A stretch of DNA of 46,045 nucleotides from assembly GCF_001904745.1 (NCBI RefSeq), contig NZ_MRCD01000072.1, positions 1-46,045 of the forward strand, in the 5' to 3' direction. This document shows positions 1 through 8,720 of this stretch, in pieces. Each line of letters begins with the position of its first letter. Positions within the stretch are counted from its first letter, which is position 1. A program made the translations under genes and the position numbers. A model generated the notes under the pieces. It made no database searches. It saw only the letters and a list, made by a program, of their open reading frames with translations, and was not told the DNA's origin. This stretch comes from Calothrix sp. HK-06. GTDB taxonomy: Bacteria > Cyanobacteriota > Cyanobacteriia > Cyanobacteriales > Nostocaceae.

Positions 1-47
1 CATAATGATGCTGAAAAGCCTTGTTGTCAATAGGGTTTGAAATGCGC

Positions 48-590
48 TTACCCTGATTGAGCAACACAGGTATCAGCTAAGACTTGATAATCATCCAAAG
101 CTTCCACTGGTTCAGCGTACAGTAAAAGAGTTTGCCCCAAAGACGCTCTTATTTTTTCGGATGATAAAATATTTTTTGGATCAAGCTGACTTAGTTGAGT
201 AATATCGATAGTATCTTCAGAAAATAATGTCAAGTCTACTGCGTAAATATCATGTAGACGAAAAGGAGAGAGAAGCCCGTTTAAATCTACCCCACTGTGG
301 TTGATAAACCTAAAATCTATACTTTCTTCTCCAGAAGGTAGCAAAGTTAACTGCTGAGGGTAAATTTTCTCCTCGACAACTGGGTTGTATACACTGTTTT
401 CGTAGCAAATCAGCTTTTGCCGTAAATTCTGTAACTCCTCAATACCAAGGGTTTGACCAACATCCGCCAAACTTTCCCACAACTGTGATGCCTCTACCGT
501 TGCTTTTTCCGCTCCTTGGCTAATGTCATTACGCAGATGAAAGGCATAAAGAGTAAGGCTAGGATTGCGTATTCTCTGAGTTTGTGTCAT
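48..590 (-). CDS. Conserved hypothetical protein of the CHAT island
   Basis: This 180-residue protein has no signal peptide or membrane segment, and I recognise no catalytic motif. It starts with a basic stretch (MTQTQRIRNPSLTLYAFHLR), continues with a helical segment, then a mixed alpha/beta part, and ends with a short acidic region. Its start (ATG at 590) lies inside the 3' end of the upstream gene (overlap 559-590), which suggests translational coupling. It is the last gene of a minus-strand series that begins with the TPR-CHAT protein at 3854. From memory, proteins of this general look sit next to TPR-CHAT genes in filamentous cyanobacteria, so I infer a role as a partner or adaptor of that system. 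The function itself is unknown. Confidence 0.75.
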   Translation of the reverse strand: MTQTQRIRNPSLTLYAFHLRNDISQGAEKATVEASQLWESLADVGQTLGIEELQNLRQKLICYENSVYNPVVEEKIYPQQLTLLPSGEESIDFRFINHSGVDLNGLLSPFRLHDIYAVDLTLFSEDTIDITQLSQLDPKNILSSEKIRASLGQTLLLYAEPVEALDDYQVLADTCVAQSG

Positions 591-936
591 GTTTCTGACT
601 GTATGGCGCAGGTGGGTTTGAAGACGGAATACTTTGACGAACTATATTATCTATCATCTCCTTAACTTCTTTAGGATTAAGGCGAGTTTTGCGTCCTTGT
701 GGTCCTCGGTTATTAGCTGATTCTTCAATGGGTAATTCTAAAATTGCATTAAGGATATGGGGACGGTTATCGTACCATAGTGCAAGCTCATCAGAAATTA
801 TTTCAATATCATCTGGTAAGGTAGCAATTAATTCTCTTAAGGATACCCAGTCATCTTCAGTAAGAAGATTGTTTTGGGTTTTTGCTAAGTTGACAAAATC
901 TAAAATATTTTCTTCGTAAGGCGATAGTTCTGACAT
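559..936 (-). CDS. Small acidic hypothetical protein of the CHAT island
   Basis: The product has 125 residues. Residues 1-75 are acidic and predicted helical (MSELSPYEENILDFVNLAK...). They are followed by a basic linker (GPQGRKTRLNPKEVKEMIDN) and a Ser/Pro/Asn-rich, probably disordered tail. There is no signal peptide. The layout of a small helical domain plus linker resembles effector-associated adaptor domains of NTP-dependent conflict systems, but I cannot assign it to a named family. It lies 143 bp downstream of the TPR-CHAT gene and overlaps the next gene by 32 bp, so all three are probably co-transcribed. Confidence 0.7.
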   Translation of the reverse strand: MSELSPYEENILDFVNLAKTQNNLLTEDDWVSLRELIATLPDDIEIISDELALWYDNRPHILNAILELPIEESANNRGPQGRKTRLNPKEVKEMIDNIVRQSIPSSNPPAPYSQKHDTNSENTQS

Positions 937-1079
937 TTTTATACTTTATATTAACTAAACAGTAAAACTTTAACCTTGTAAAAACCCTCTAGAGAGAGTT
1001 AAATATTATCTTGGGAATTGAGAATGAGCATATTTTTATACTAGCAAATACTAATTGCCTCTTAAATCTCATTGGCTCA

Positions 1080-3854
1080 TCATTGACCAATTGCACAAAA
1101 AGCTGCCCAGTGCTTCGGATTCTCGAATGGACGGTGATCTGGTTCTAATTTGTGAATTTGGCGAAGTAGTTTTTTTTCCAAAGTCGAGGGAATAACATCC
1201 TTGTTAGAAACTAACCAAGCTTTTATTTCCGATTTTGTTACGTTAAGCAACCAACGCTGCGCTTCATTGAGAGCAACCGCTGCTTTCATTCCATGCTGAA
1301 GGTTTTGGTAAAACCTCACCATTAAAAAAGCAGTAGACTGGTCTTCAACAGACCAAAGGGATACGATTAAACTATTAACTCCTGCCGCGATTAAACTGCG
1401 GGATAATCCAATCACCCCATCCCCAGTAATTTTACCCTGCCCAGTACTACATGCACTAAGAACGACCAATTGAGCATTAAGTTTCATTGAAATAATTTCA
1501 TCAGCAGTGAGAAAACCGTTGTCATCTTCACTGGGAGCAAGGGCAATTGCCCCAGGTGTGCCCAACTGTCGAATATTATCTAATAAACCGTGGGTTGCCA
1601 GATGAATAATTTGTGCTTTGGGCATCTGCTCCTTGATGTAAACTTTCGTTGCAGTATCACCTGTAATAGCTTGCGTACTTAGTAGGTTGGCTATTGCTTT
1701 TGCTTCAATCTGTGCCCAAGCTAAATTTGGTAACTGTTCAGATACTTCAGCCAAGGGAATAATTGGCATGTTTGGATTGCCCACAACAAGCGCTTCTAGA
1801 AAAGCTTGTGGGACTTCAGTGCTTCTTTTTTGGGTTAACTCCAGCACTTGAATTGAAGGTGCAGTGATAATAGTGTGTTTTTCGATAAGGAATTTACCTT
1901 CTGCGTCTTGCAACGCGGCGAAGGGAATTAGAAATAGATCACCTTGAGGAATGAAAATAATAGGAGTTTCTATATCCGGTAATAAAAACTCAGTTATTGG
2001 TTCAATCAGTAATTGGTAAAGTCTCTGTAAAGGTTGCGAAATATTTTTTATAGCTTGAGGACTTTCAAGGCTAGCAGTTGATTTTATTTCTTTGCGTAGG
2101 TCTTCAATACCTAAATATTCCCGTGCGTATTTTACTAGATCTGACAAATAAATATTTTCTTCTTCTCTTAATTGTTTCAAGTAGAATGAGCGAAAGTTAA
2201 TTTCTCCATTGGGTTGAATAACCCAAATAAATAAATAATCTAAATTAGGAACTGAATATTCAACTAACGTAATATTTTCTTTTTGAGCAATTTGTTTAAT
2301 TTGTTCGTAAGTTAATGGTTGTAGCGTAGATATTGTCGCCAATTCATCATTTGTCTTGCTAGAGTTAATAAATAATCGCTGATGTAATAATTCAGCGAAA
2401 GCACGAGTACGACCACGTTCTGCAATCTCCAGAGCTTCTTGAAATTTATATTGTATGAGTAAAGCTTGTTGAAGCAGGCTATAAGTATCCGTTTGTATAT
2501 GGAAAAGTGAAACATTGTGGTCATCTTCTAAACCACTTCTGAGAAGTTCTTTCGCTTTCATTGCATCCCGAAGCGCATTTTCTGCTGGTGTAGCATAGCC
2601 ATAGTTTAATAATGCAAATCCTAAACTATCTAGAGCAAATCCTTTTGCTCTAAGGTTATTAATTTCCTGTGCAATATTTACTGCTTGTTGCCCATATTTA
2701 ATAGCCTTCTGATATTGATGTAATAAGGTATATATAGAGCATAAATTTGCAAGATCGTAAACTTCTCCAGCACGAGCGCCAATCTCTCGTGTAATAAACA
2801 AGGATTTTTGATAGTATTCAATTGCCTGTTGGTATTTTCCTTGACTCTTATAAGCTAGACCTAAACTGCTTAAAGCATCAGCTTCACCATCACGATTACC
2901 CATTTTGATGTGAATTATTAAAGATTGCTTATGGTAATCTATAGCTTTATCGTATTCGCCTTGATAATTGTAAATAGCACCAATATGACTTATAGTACTA
3001 GCATACTCGGCAGTAGCCTCAATTTCCTTTGCAATTTCCAAAGACTCTTGATAGTAGTTAATAGCCTGTTTGTCCTGTCCTATTATGTGTAGTAAAAGAC
3101 CTAAGCTTCCCAAAGCATTCATTTCCTCAAACCGCATACTAATCTGACGTGCAAGATTTAACTGCTGCTGATGAATATCAATTGCCTTTTTATATTCACC
3201 CAACAAATAGAATACTGTACCTAAACCACCTAAAGCTGTTACAGTTGCATGATGATTCTTCAATTTCTGTGCAATATCCAAGCAAGCCTTTTCATGTTCA
3301 AGCGCCTTTGTATATTCCCCTATGTGACAATAAGTTTTAGCAAGATTACCTAAACACATACACTCAAAAGCAGGATTTTTTGCCTTCCATGCAATATGTA
3401 AAGCCTGTTGGTAACAATCAATAGCCTTTTTATAATCTCCTGTAAAATCGTATGCAATGCCTAGGGCAATTAAAGCACCTGCTTCTCCAAAACTATTTCT
3501 TGTTTGTCTATAAATATTTAAAGCTTTCTCAGAACTATCTAATGAATCTTTATATTGGTTATTTCGTTGCTGCTCAAGACCTTGCCAATATAATAAATCA
3601 GCTTCTGCTTCTATATCTATTATTTTTAAGGATTTACCTAAACCTAAAGCAATCTTATTGGCAGTATTTTGTAACCAACTAGCAGCATTATAATCACCTT
3701 TATATGCCAATATTTCTACTGCTGATAGCATCGTTTTTATCAAACCCGCATCTAATAATTCCGGGTTAGCTTGCAAAATTTCGACTATGCTGCTTGGGCA
3801 AGCCAAAAGTGTATTAACCAATTTTTGATATGCACTTAAGCGTTTTTCATTCAT
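1080..3854 (-). CDS. TPR repeat protein with C-terminal CHAT (caspase-like) protease domain
   Basis: The 924-residue protein has two parts. Residues ~70-430 carry about eight 40-residue tetratricopeptide repeats with the usual pattern (AYDFTGDYKKAIDCYQQAL and similar). After a linker, residues ~640-924 form a CHAT domain. The predicted catalytic dyad is visible: His755 in HLATHG and Cys802 in LSACSTG. CHAT domains are caspase/separase-related cysteine peptidases (established). The substrate is unknown, and the TPRs probably bind a partner or sensor. The C-terminus ends in HWAAFCAIGQ, a signature shared with the neighbouring CHAT gene and with a relic at 7825-7914. It probably leads a transcript with the two small genes at 936 and 590. 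No GGCGCC palindrome occurs in this gene, unlike most of the window. Confidence 0.93.
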   Translation of the reverse strand: MNEKRLSAYQKLVNTLLACPSSIVEILQANPELLDAGLIKTMLSAVEILAYKGDYNAASWLQNTANKIALGLGKSLKIIDIEAEADLLYWQGLEQQRNNQYKDSLDSSEKALNIYRQTRNSFGEAGALIALGIAYDFTGDYKKAIDCYQQALHIAWKAKNPAFECMCLGNLAKTYCHIGEYTKALEHEKACLDIAQKLKNHHATVTALGGLGTVFYLLGEYKKAIDIHQQQLNLARQISMRFEEMNALGSLGLLLHIIGQDKQAINYYQESLEIAKEIEATAEYASTISHIGAIYNYQGEYDKAIDYHKQSLIIHIKMGNRDGEADALSSLGLAYKSQGKYQQAIEYYQKSLFITREIGARAGEVYDLANLCSIYTLLHQYQKAIKYGQQAVNIAQEINNLRAKGFALDSLGFALLNYGYATPAENALRDAMKAKELLRSGLEDDHNVSLFHIQTDTYSLLQQALLIQYKFQEALEIAERGRTRAFAELLHQRLFINSSKTNDELATISTLQPLTYEQIKQIAQKENITLVEYSVPNLDYLFIWVIQPNGEINFRSFYLKQLREEENIYLSDLVKYAREYLGIEDLRKEIKSTASLESPQAIKNISQPLQRLYQLLIEPITEFLLPDIETPIIFIPQGDLFLIPFAALQDAEGKFLIEKHTIITAPSIQVLELTQKRSTEVPQAFLEALVVGNPNMPIIPLAEVSEQLPNLAWAQIEAKAIANLLSTQAITGDTATKVYIKEQMPKAQIIHLATHGLLDNIRQLGTPGAIALAPSEDDNGFLTADEIISMKLNAQLVVLSACSTGQGKITGDGVIGLSRSLIAAGVNSLIVSLWSVEDQSTAFLMVRFYQNLQHGMKAAVALNEAQRWLLNVTKSEIKAWLVSNKDVIPSTLEKKLLRQIHKLEPDHRPFENPKHWAAFCAIGQ

Positions 3855-4042
3855 AGAAAAATTAGGTAAAGAGCAATTATTTAGATGTTTATTTAAATAT
3901 TGACACTAGCTAAATGCTTCATAAAAACAAAAAAAATTTGCAAGTTTATTAAATGTTAAACTCAACGCTTATTATTACAAACAAGCTCTTTATTTAGTGT
4001 GTGAAACTGTGGTTTTATAATCATATTATTTTGTAGACAGAG

Positions 4043-7000
4043 CTAGGAACTAATAGCACAAAATGCAGCCCAATAAAAAGGTGATTGAAAAAGTTTAGTA
4101 TCATCCGAAGTATTGCGAAACTGGCGGCGTAGCCGCATCTTTAAAGTTGAATTTAACTTGAACTCGTGTTGTGCTAACCACAACTCTAACTGTATTTTAG
4201 TTGCGTTACGCAGCCAGATTTGAGCTTGATTCAAGGCAAGAGCAACTATTAAACCAGCCTTAAGATTTTGATAAAATTTAATTATCAGTAAGGCGGTAGA
4301 TAAGTCGTTGACTGTCCATAGAGAACTGACAACGCTTTTAGCTCCAGCATAGAGAAATCCACTGGGTAAGCCAATGTATTCATCGCTTGTATTGTTGAAA
4401 TCAATCAAACCTGTTTCGCAGGCACAGAGGGTGACAAGACGGCATTGGTTCAGATCGAAATTGCGGTCAAATAAATTACCCAAAGTAAGGCATTTGCTTA
4501 CATCTAGTGCTTCTTCCGTATCCGCACCAGCCAGCACCAAGCAAGAATCTAGGGGTGAATTTGGGTTAAACAAACCGTGGCAGGAGAAGTGGAGAAAATT
4601 TGCTTGCTGGAGTTGTGGCGCCGCATAAGATAAAGCGTTTTTCGTAGCTTGGGCTTTTGGCAATACTTGATGGGAGGGAAACAGAGGCAAAATGCTATTT
4701 ACTTCTAAATCGGTAAACAATAAATCTTCCGTTGGGTTTTGAACGGCGAATATCGACTGAAAATCTTCGCGTTGTCGTTGTTGTGCCAATTGCAGTAGTT
4801 GGCAGCTAGGGGCATAACTTACCCCATTAGGAAATAATTCGAGGAGGCACGATTCTTTTACTGGCAAAGCGTGAAGCGGGAACAAGTGTAAGTAACGATG
4901 GGGAATCAGGATTAATTTGTTATAGTGTCTAGGTATTTGGTTTAATATTTCTTCAATATGTAGGATTTCTGCTAGCTTTTTCAGTCTTGGCTCTAGCTGC
5001 AAGTGCCATTCTTCTTTTTGCTGGTTGTAGTCCACTAAATATTCATTTATCCAATCAATCAGGGCTGTTAAATCTTCTGCTTGAGACTGCCAAACTGTAA
5101 CCTCTTCTCCTTCATTGCTAGGGACAGGAGTTTGAGGGTTCGGTTTGATAATAAAAGTGAGAATTTTACTGTTTGTGATGTACCATTCAATAATAGCAGT
5201 TTCGTTATCTAAAGTTGACAAAAATTGGTCAAACTTAAAACCAGAACCAACGGGTAAATATTTATCTTGTAGTTTTTGGTGTTGTTGGCGTAAATTTTGG
5301 AGATGCACCGCTATGGCTGTTGCATTTTCGGCTGTACCACTTTGGAGTTGATACTGTCCTGCGGCTAATTCGTCTCGCAGTTGTTCAAGTTGAATGATAA
5401 CATCTGAAGGAAAAATTGTTTTGCTATCTCGTTCTAGGATAAGTTCAACCAAGCTACGATTTTTGCTGCGTTCGACGTACTCTAGGGCTTCGCTAATTTT
5501 ATTTAGCTCTAAACAATTCTTGACCATTTGTTGATAAAGCTGATACCATCTTTCAGCGATTTTTTGTTTTACCTCCTGCCCGGAGTATATCTCGTTATGA
5601 AGGTTATCAACGCTTTCAATCGCTTTGTTAAATGCATGATAAGCAGTAGAAAAATTATTAGCATCTAGATGGGCATTACCTAAATAAAAATACATTGTTG
5701 CCCTTTCTTGGATTAATGCATCACGATTGTATATTTCCAAGGCATTATAACATGCAGTTATAGATTTATTCAAATTGTCTAAGCGTTCGCCTTGAATGCG
5801 GTCATAATAAGCAAGTGCAAGGTTATGTTGAGTAATTGCCCAATCTTGAGGAAATTCATCACGAGTATAAATTTGTAATACTTCTTGGTAAGCACTAATC
5901 GCCTTTTCCAAATTATCTGCTTCATCTCCTTCAATACGTAAAGTATATGCGAGCGCTAAGTTGGTTAGTGTTCCTGCCCAAGAATGAGGAAATGCATCAC
6001 GGGTATATACTTCCTGCAAAACTTGTTTGTAATTTTTGATTGCAAACTCTAAATTTTCTTTTCTATTTCCTTGAATACGCTTTTCGTAGATAACTCCTAA
6101 GTCATTTTGAACGTCAGCCCATGCAGTTGGAAATGCTTCGCGGGTATAAACTTCTAACGCTTGTTGGCAGGCAAAAATAGCTAATTCTAAGTTTTCCGCT
6201 CGATTTCCTCGAACACGATATAGGTAAGCAAGCGCCAGGTAGCGTTGGCTCGCTGCCCATGTTTGAGGATTTGCCTCACGAGTCCTTACTTGTAGCGCTT
6301 CTTTACAGGCAATTAATGATTTTTCTAAGTTTTCTGCTCGTTCGCCTAATATACGTAACCGATAACCATTTGCCAAATCGCTTTGGATTATAGCCCAAGT
6401 CCTGGCATCGTTTTCTGGGGTATAAATTTGTAAAGCTTGATGATAATTAAAAATTGCCTTGTCAATATTTTCTGCTTTACTTCCATAAATACGAGCAATA
6501 TAAATTTCTGCCAATGTATGTAGCGTTTCAGCCCAAGTTAATGCGTCTGACTTGCGATGTCTAATTTCTAAAGCCTCTTCGCAGGCAAGGATTGCTTTTT
6601 CCTGATTTTCTGCTCGATTCCCAAAAATTCGTCGCTTATAAGTGCCAGCTAAATCCGTTTTTAGTTTTGCCCAAGCCAATGGAAATGCTTCGCGGGTATA
6701 CACTTTAAGTGCTTCTTCATACATTTCTATTGCTAATTCTAAATTTTCTGCGGCGCCTCCCTTGAGACGACGAGAATAAGCGTTTGCCAAGTTACTCTTT
6801 ACCATAGCGCAGCTTTGGGGGTTTGTCTCAATGGTAAATACTTGCAGCGCATTTTTATATGCTGCGATCGCTAACTCTACATTTTCTTCTCTATTACCTT
6901 TAACACGGGCTAGATACGCTTGCCCCAAATTATTTTGTGTTTGTGCCCAATCATGAGATTTTAATTTGTAGGTTCTGGCTTTTAGCGCTTGCTGATATGC

Positions 7001-7690
7001 GTCGATCGCAAATTCTACATTTTCTGAGTGATTCCCTTGAATACGGTCTAAATAAGCAGTCCCTAAACTATTTTGTATGCTTGCCCATCTATCAGTATCT
7101 TTATTATAGCTTCCAATTAATAATGCTTGATTGAAGATATTTATTGCCTTTTCTAAATTACCTCCTTTATCACCTTTAATACGGTAAATATAAATATTAC
7201 CTAAAGATAGCTGTATATTTGCCCATAGTTCGGGTGATAATTCAGGAGTAATTAATTTCAACGTGTTCAAACAAATATCAATTGCCTTTTCTATATTATC
7301 TGCTCTTTCTCCTTTAATTCTTTCAAAATAAGCATCTGCCAAGCGCCACTGCACTGCACCCCAGGCATTCATATAATTCTCTTCAGCGTAGACAGTAGAT
7401 ACTACTTCATAACCCGCAATAGCAATTTCAATATTAATAGCTTTATTTCCAAGTGGAAACAATTGAATTAAGTTACTAAAACCGCTAATTCCATTAGCGG
7501 CAAGCGCATTTAGCTGGTGATGCTCTGCTATATAATGCAGAATCTTTATTAGACGCTCATCTATTTTATCTAAATTTTCCTCAAGTACTGGGTAAATTAC
7601 CTGATGATCCGCGTCGCTGTCCAAACTAAGCTGTAGCACCTGCATAAAAAAAGCTATTTGAGAATCGTTTTGCTGACGCTGTTCGTTCAT
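4043..7690 (-). CDS. Large TPR-CHAT protein with twelve 46-residue repeats
   Basis: This 1215-residue protein has an N-terminal helical region (~1-100) and then about twelve TPR-like units with a regular 46-residue period (residues ~110-680). Each unit has the form N-L-E-x-A-I ... Q-A-L-x-V-Y-T-R-E-A-F-P ... W-A-x-x-Q-N-x-L-x-x-A-Y-x-x-R-I-x-G-x-R. A linker and a C-terminal CHAT peptidase domain (~890-1215) follow. The predicted catalytic residues are His1038 (HFSCHG) and Cys1091 (LCACETG). The C-terminus FYWAAFCAISS matches that of the other CHAT protein. It lies 188 bp upstream of the 924-residue CHAT gene on the same strand, so the two are probably paralogous and may be co-regulated. Proteolytic activation on binding of a ligand by the repeats is inferred, not shown. 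Confidence 0.93.
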   Translation of the reverse strand: MNEQRQQNDSQIAFFMQVLQLSLDSDADHQVIYPVLEENLDKIDERLIKILHYIAEHHQLNALAANGISGFSNLIQLFPLGNKAINIEIAIAGYEVVSTVYAEENYMNAWGAVQWRLADAYFERIKGERADNIEKAIDICLNTLKLITPELSPELWANIQLSLGNIYIYRIKGDKGGNLEKAINIFNQALLIGSYNKDTDRWASIQNSLGTAYLDRIQGNHSENVEFAIDAYQQALKARTYKLKSHDWAQTQNNLGQAYLARVKGNREENVELAIAAYKNALQVFTIETNPQSCAMVKSNLANAYSRRLKGGAAENLELAIEMYEEALKVYTREAFPLAWAKLKTDLAGTYKRRIFGNRAENQEKAILACEEALEIRHRKSDALTWAETLHTLAEIYIARIYGSKAENIDKAIFNYHQALQIYTPENDARTWAIIQSDLANGYRLRILGERAENLEKSLIACKEALQVRTREANPQTWAASQRYLALAYLYRVRGNRAENLELAIFACQQALEVYTREAFPTAWADVQNDLGVIYEKRIQGNRKENLEFAIKNYKQVLQEVYTRDAFPHSWAGTLTNLALAYTLRIEGDEADNLEKAISAYQEVLQIYTRDEFPQDWAITQHNLALAYYDRIQGERLDNLNKSITACYNALEIYNRDALIQERATMYFYLGNAHLDANNFSTAYHAFNKAIESVDNLHNEIYSGQEVKQKIAERWYQLYQQMVKNCLELNKISEALEYVERSKNRSLVELILERDSKTIFPSDVIIQLEQLRDELAAGQYQLQSGTAENATAIAVHLQNLRQQHQKLQDKYLPVGSGFKFDQFLSTLDNETAIIEWYITNSKILTFIIKPNPQTPVPSNEGEEVTVWQSQAEDLTALIDWINEYLVDYNQQKEEWHLQLEPRLKKLAEILHIEEILNQIPRHYNKLILIPHRYLHLFPLHALPVKESCLLELFPNGVSYAPSCQLLQLAQQRQREDFQSIFAVQNPTEDLLFTDLEVNSILPLFPSHQVLPKAQATKNALSYAAPQLQQANFLHFSCHGLFNPNSPLDSCLVLAGADTEEALDVSKCLTLGNLFDRNFDLNQCRLVTLCACETGLIDFNNTSDEYIGLPSGFLYAGAKSVVSSLWTVNDLSTALLIIKFYQNLKAGLIVALALNQAQIWLRNATKIQLELWLAQHEFKLNSTLKMRLRRQFRNTSDDTKLFQSPFYWAAFCAISS

Positions 7691-7824
7691 GGGTATGGGC
7701 TAGTATATGAAAACACATTGATAAAGATATTCAAAACTATTAAGCATGATTACGGAAAATACTTGTAAGTCTTGTATCTTAACTGGTTGTCTATTCTATG
7801 AAAAACGCATAGTGCCATTAGATT

Positions 7825-7914
7825 TTAGCACCCGGCTGCACAGAAAGCCGCCCAATACATAGCCTTTGCAAAAGGTCTTTCTTCGGCATCAAACCAACTG
7901 CTCCATATGTTTTC
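7825..7914 (-). pseudogene. C-terminal relic of a third CHAT gene
   Basis: Reading the minus strand, an open frame ends at 7825 (TAA) and encodes a tail containing SSWFDAEERPFAK followed by MYWAAFCAAGC. The WAAFCA signature and the preceding R-P-F match the extreme C-termini of both adjacent CHAT proteins (RPFENPKHWAAFCAIGQ and FQSPFYWAAFCAISS). No start codon or CHAT catalytic motif precedes it. The frame runs straight into a dispersed repeat at 7916-7946. I interpret it as the remaining 3' end of a deleted CHAT gene. Nothing else was identified in the 360-bp gap up to the Uma2 gene. Confidence 0.75.
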
Positions 7915-7915
7915 A

Positions 7916-7946
7916 TGTTGGGTTCCGTTCCTCCACCCAACCTACA
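7916..7946. repeat. Dispersed GTTGGGTTCCGTTCCTC-type repeat, copy 1
   Basis: The left part TGTTGGGTTCCGTTCCTC pairs imperfectly with the right part ACCCAACCTACA, giving a small hairpin. A second, longer copy with the same left and right ends lies at 18207-18283. Confidence 0.75.
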
Positions 7947-8050
7947 AACAATTTTATTTATTCAGAGTAATAAAAGAGGGTTAGTCTACTTTTAGATGTT
8001 CATCCTGCCTCTATTGCTACAATCAAAACAAGCTTGGTAATAAACCTGTT

Positions 8051-8629
8051 ATGATAGCCATCCCGCAACAACCGCAAAAAATGACCATTGAGGAATATCT
8101 TGAATGGGAACTTCAGCAAGATATTCGGTACGAGTACGTTAACGGCGAAGTCTTTGCCATGACGGGTGGTACAATTCCCCATAATGATGTTGCTCTAAAT
8201 TTTTACACAGCTTTGTACCCTCATCTGCGTTCTAGAGGTTGTCGGGTAAATGTGTCAGACGTGAAAGTGCAAGTTAGTCCTACAGGTACTTATTACTATC
8301 CTGATGTTATTGTCAGTTGCGACGCTCAAGACCTGAACGCACGCAAATTTATTCAAAAGCCAAAATTAATTGCGGAAGTTCTCTCACCTGGTATAAGGGC
8401 GAAGGATAGGGGTGAGAAATTTATTAACTACTTGAAAATGCCTAGTTTGAAAGAGTATATATTAATTGACTCTGAAGAAATTTCTGTTGAACGTTACTGT
8501 CGGGGAGAAGGCAGGATGTGGCTGTACTATCCCTACACTGTTGGGGATATGGTCACTTTATCGAGCATTGAGTTTGAGTTTCCTATCGAAGTGGTGTATG
8601 AAGGTGTTGTGTTTGAGACAGAAGAGTAA
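8051..8629 (+). CDS. Uma2-family endonuclease (DUF820)
   Basis: The 192-residue protein has the Uma2/DUF820 layout. An N-terminal helix (MTIEEYLEWE) and Y-E-Y-V-N-G-E-V are followed by the PD-(D/E)XK-like core: PDVIVSC with its Asp near residue 97, then LIAEVLSP with its Glu near residue 113, and a lysine further on. The family is extremely abundant in cyanobacteria. It is predicted to be a nuclease, but its biological role is largely unsettled. It lies upstream of, and codirectional with, the STAND ATPase pair (91 bp before it) and divergent from the CHAT genes. ATG at 8051 is the natural start. A second Uma2 gene lies at 38513-39088. Confidence 0.9.
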   Translation: MIAIPQQPQKMTIEEYLEWELQQDIRYEYVNGEVFAMTGGTIPHNDVALNFYTALYPHLRSRGCRVNVSDVKVQVSPTGTYYYPDVIVSCDAQDLNARKFIQKPKLIAEVLSPGIRAKDRGEKFINYLKMPSLKEYILIDSEEISVERYCRGEGRMWLYYPYTVGDMVTLSSIEFEFPIEVVYEGVVFETEE

Positions 8630-8720
8630 AAACACTTAACTAACTTACTTAAATATATTTACGGAATTTGTAATGCGGTTTTTGTAGAAAATAAAGTTAA
8701 GCCGCGTTACGAGGTGCGTT

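Noticed and set aside
4043-7690. Regularly spaced repeats that might suggest a CRISPR array
   Set aside because: The ~138-bp period is an uninterrupted coding sequence of 46-residue TPR units; there are no short identical repeats with unique spacers.
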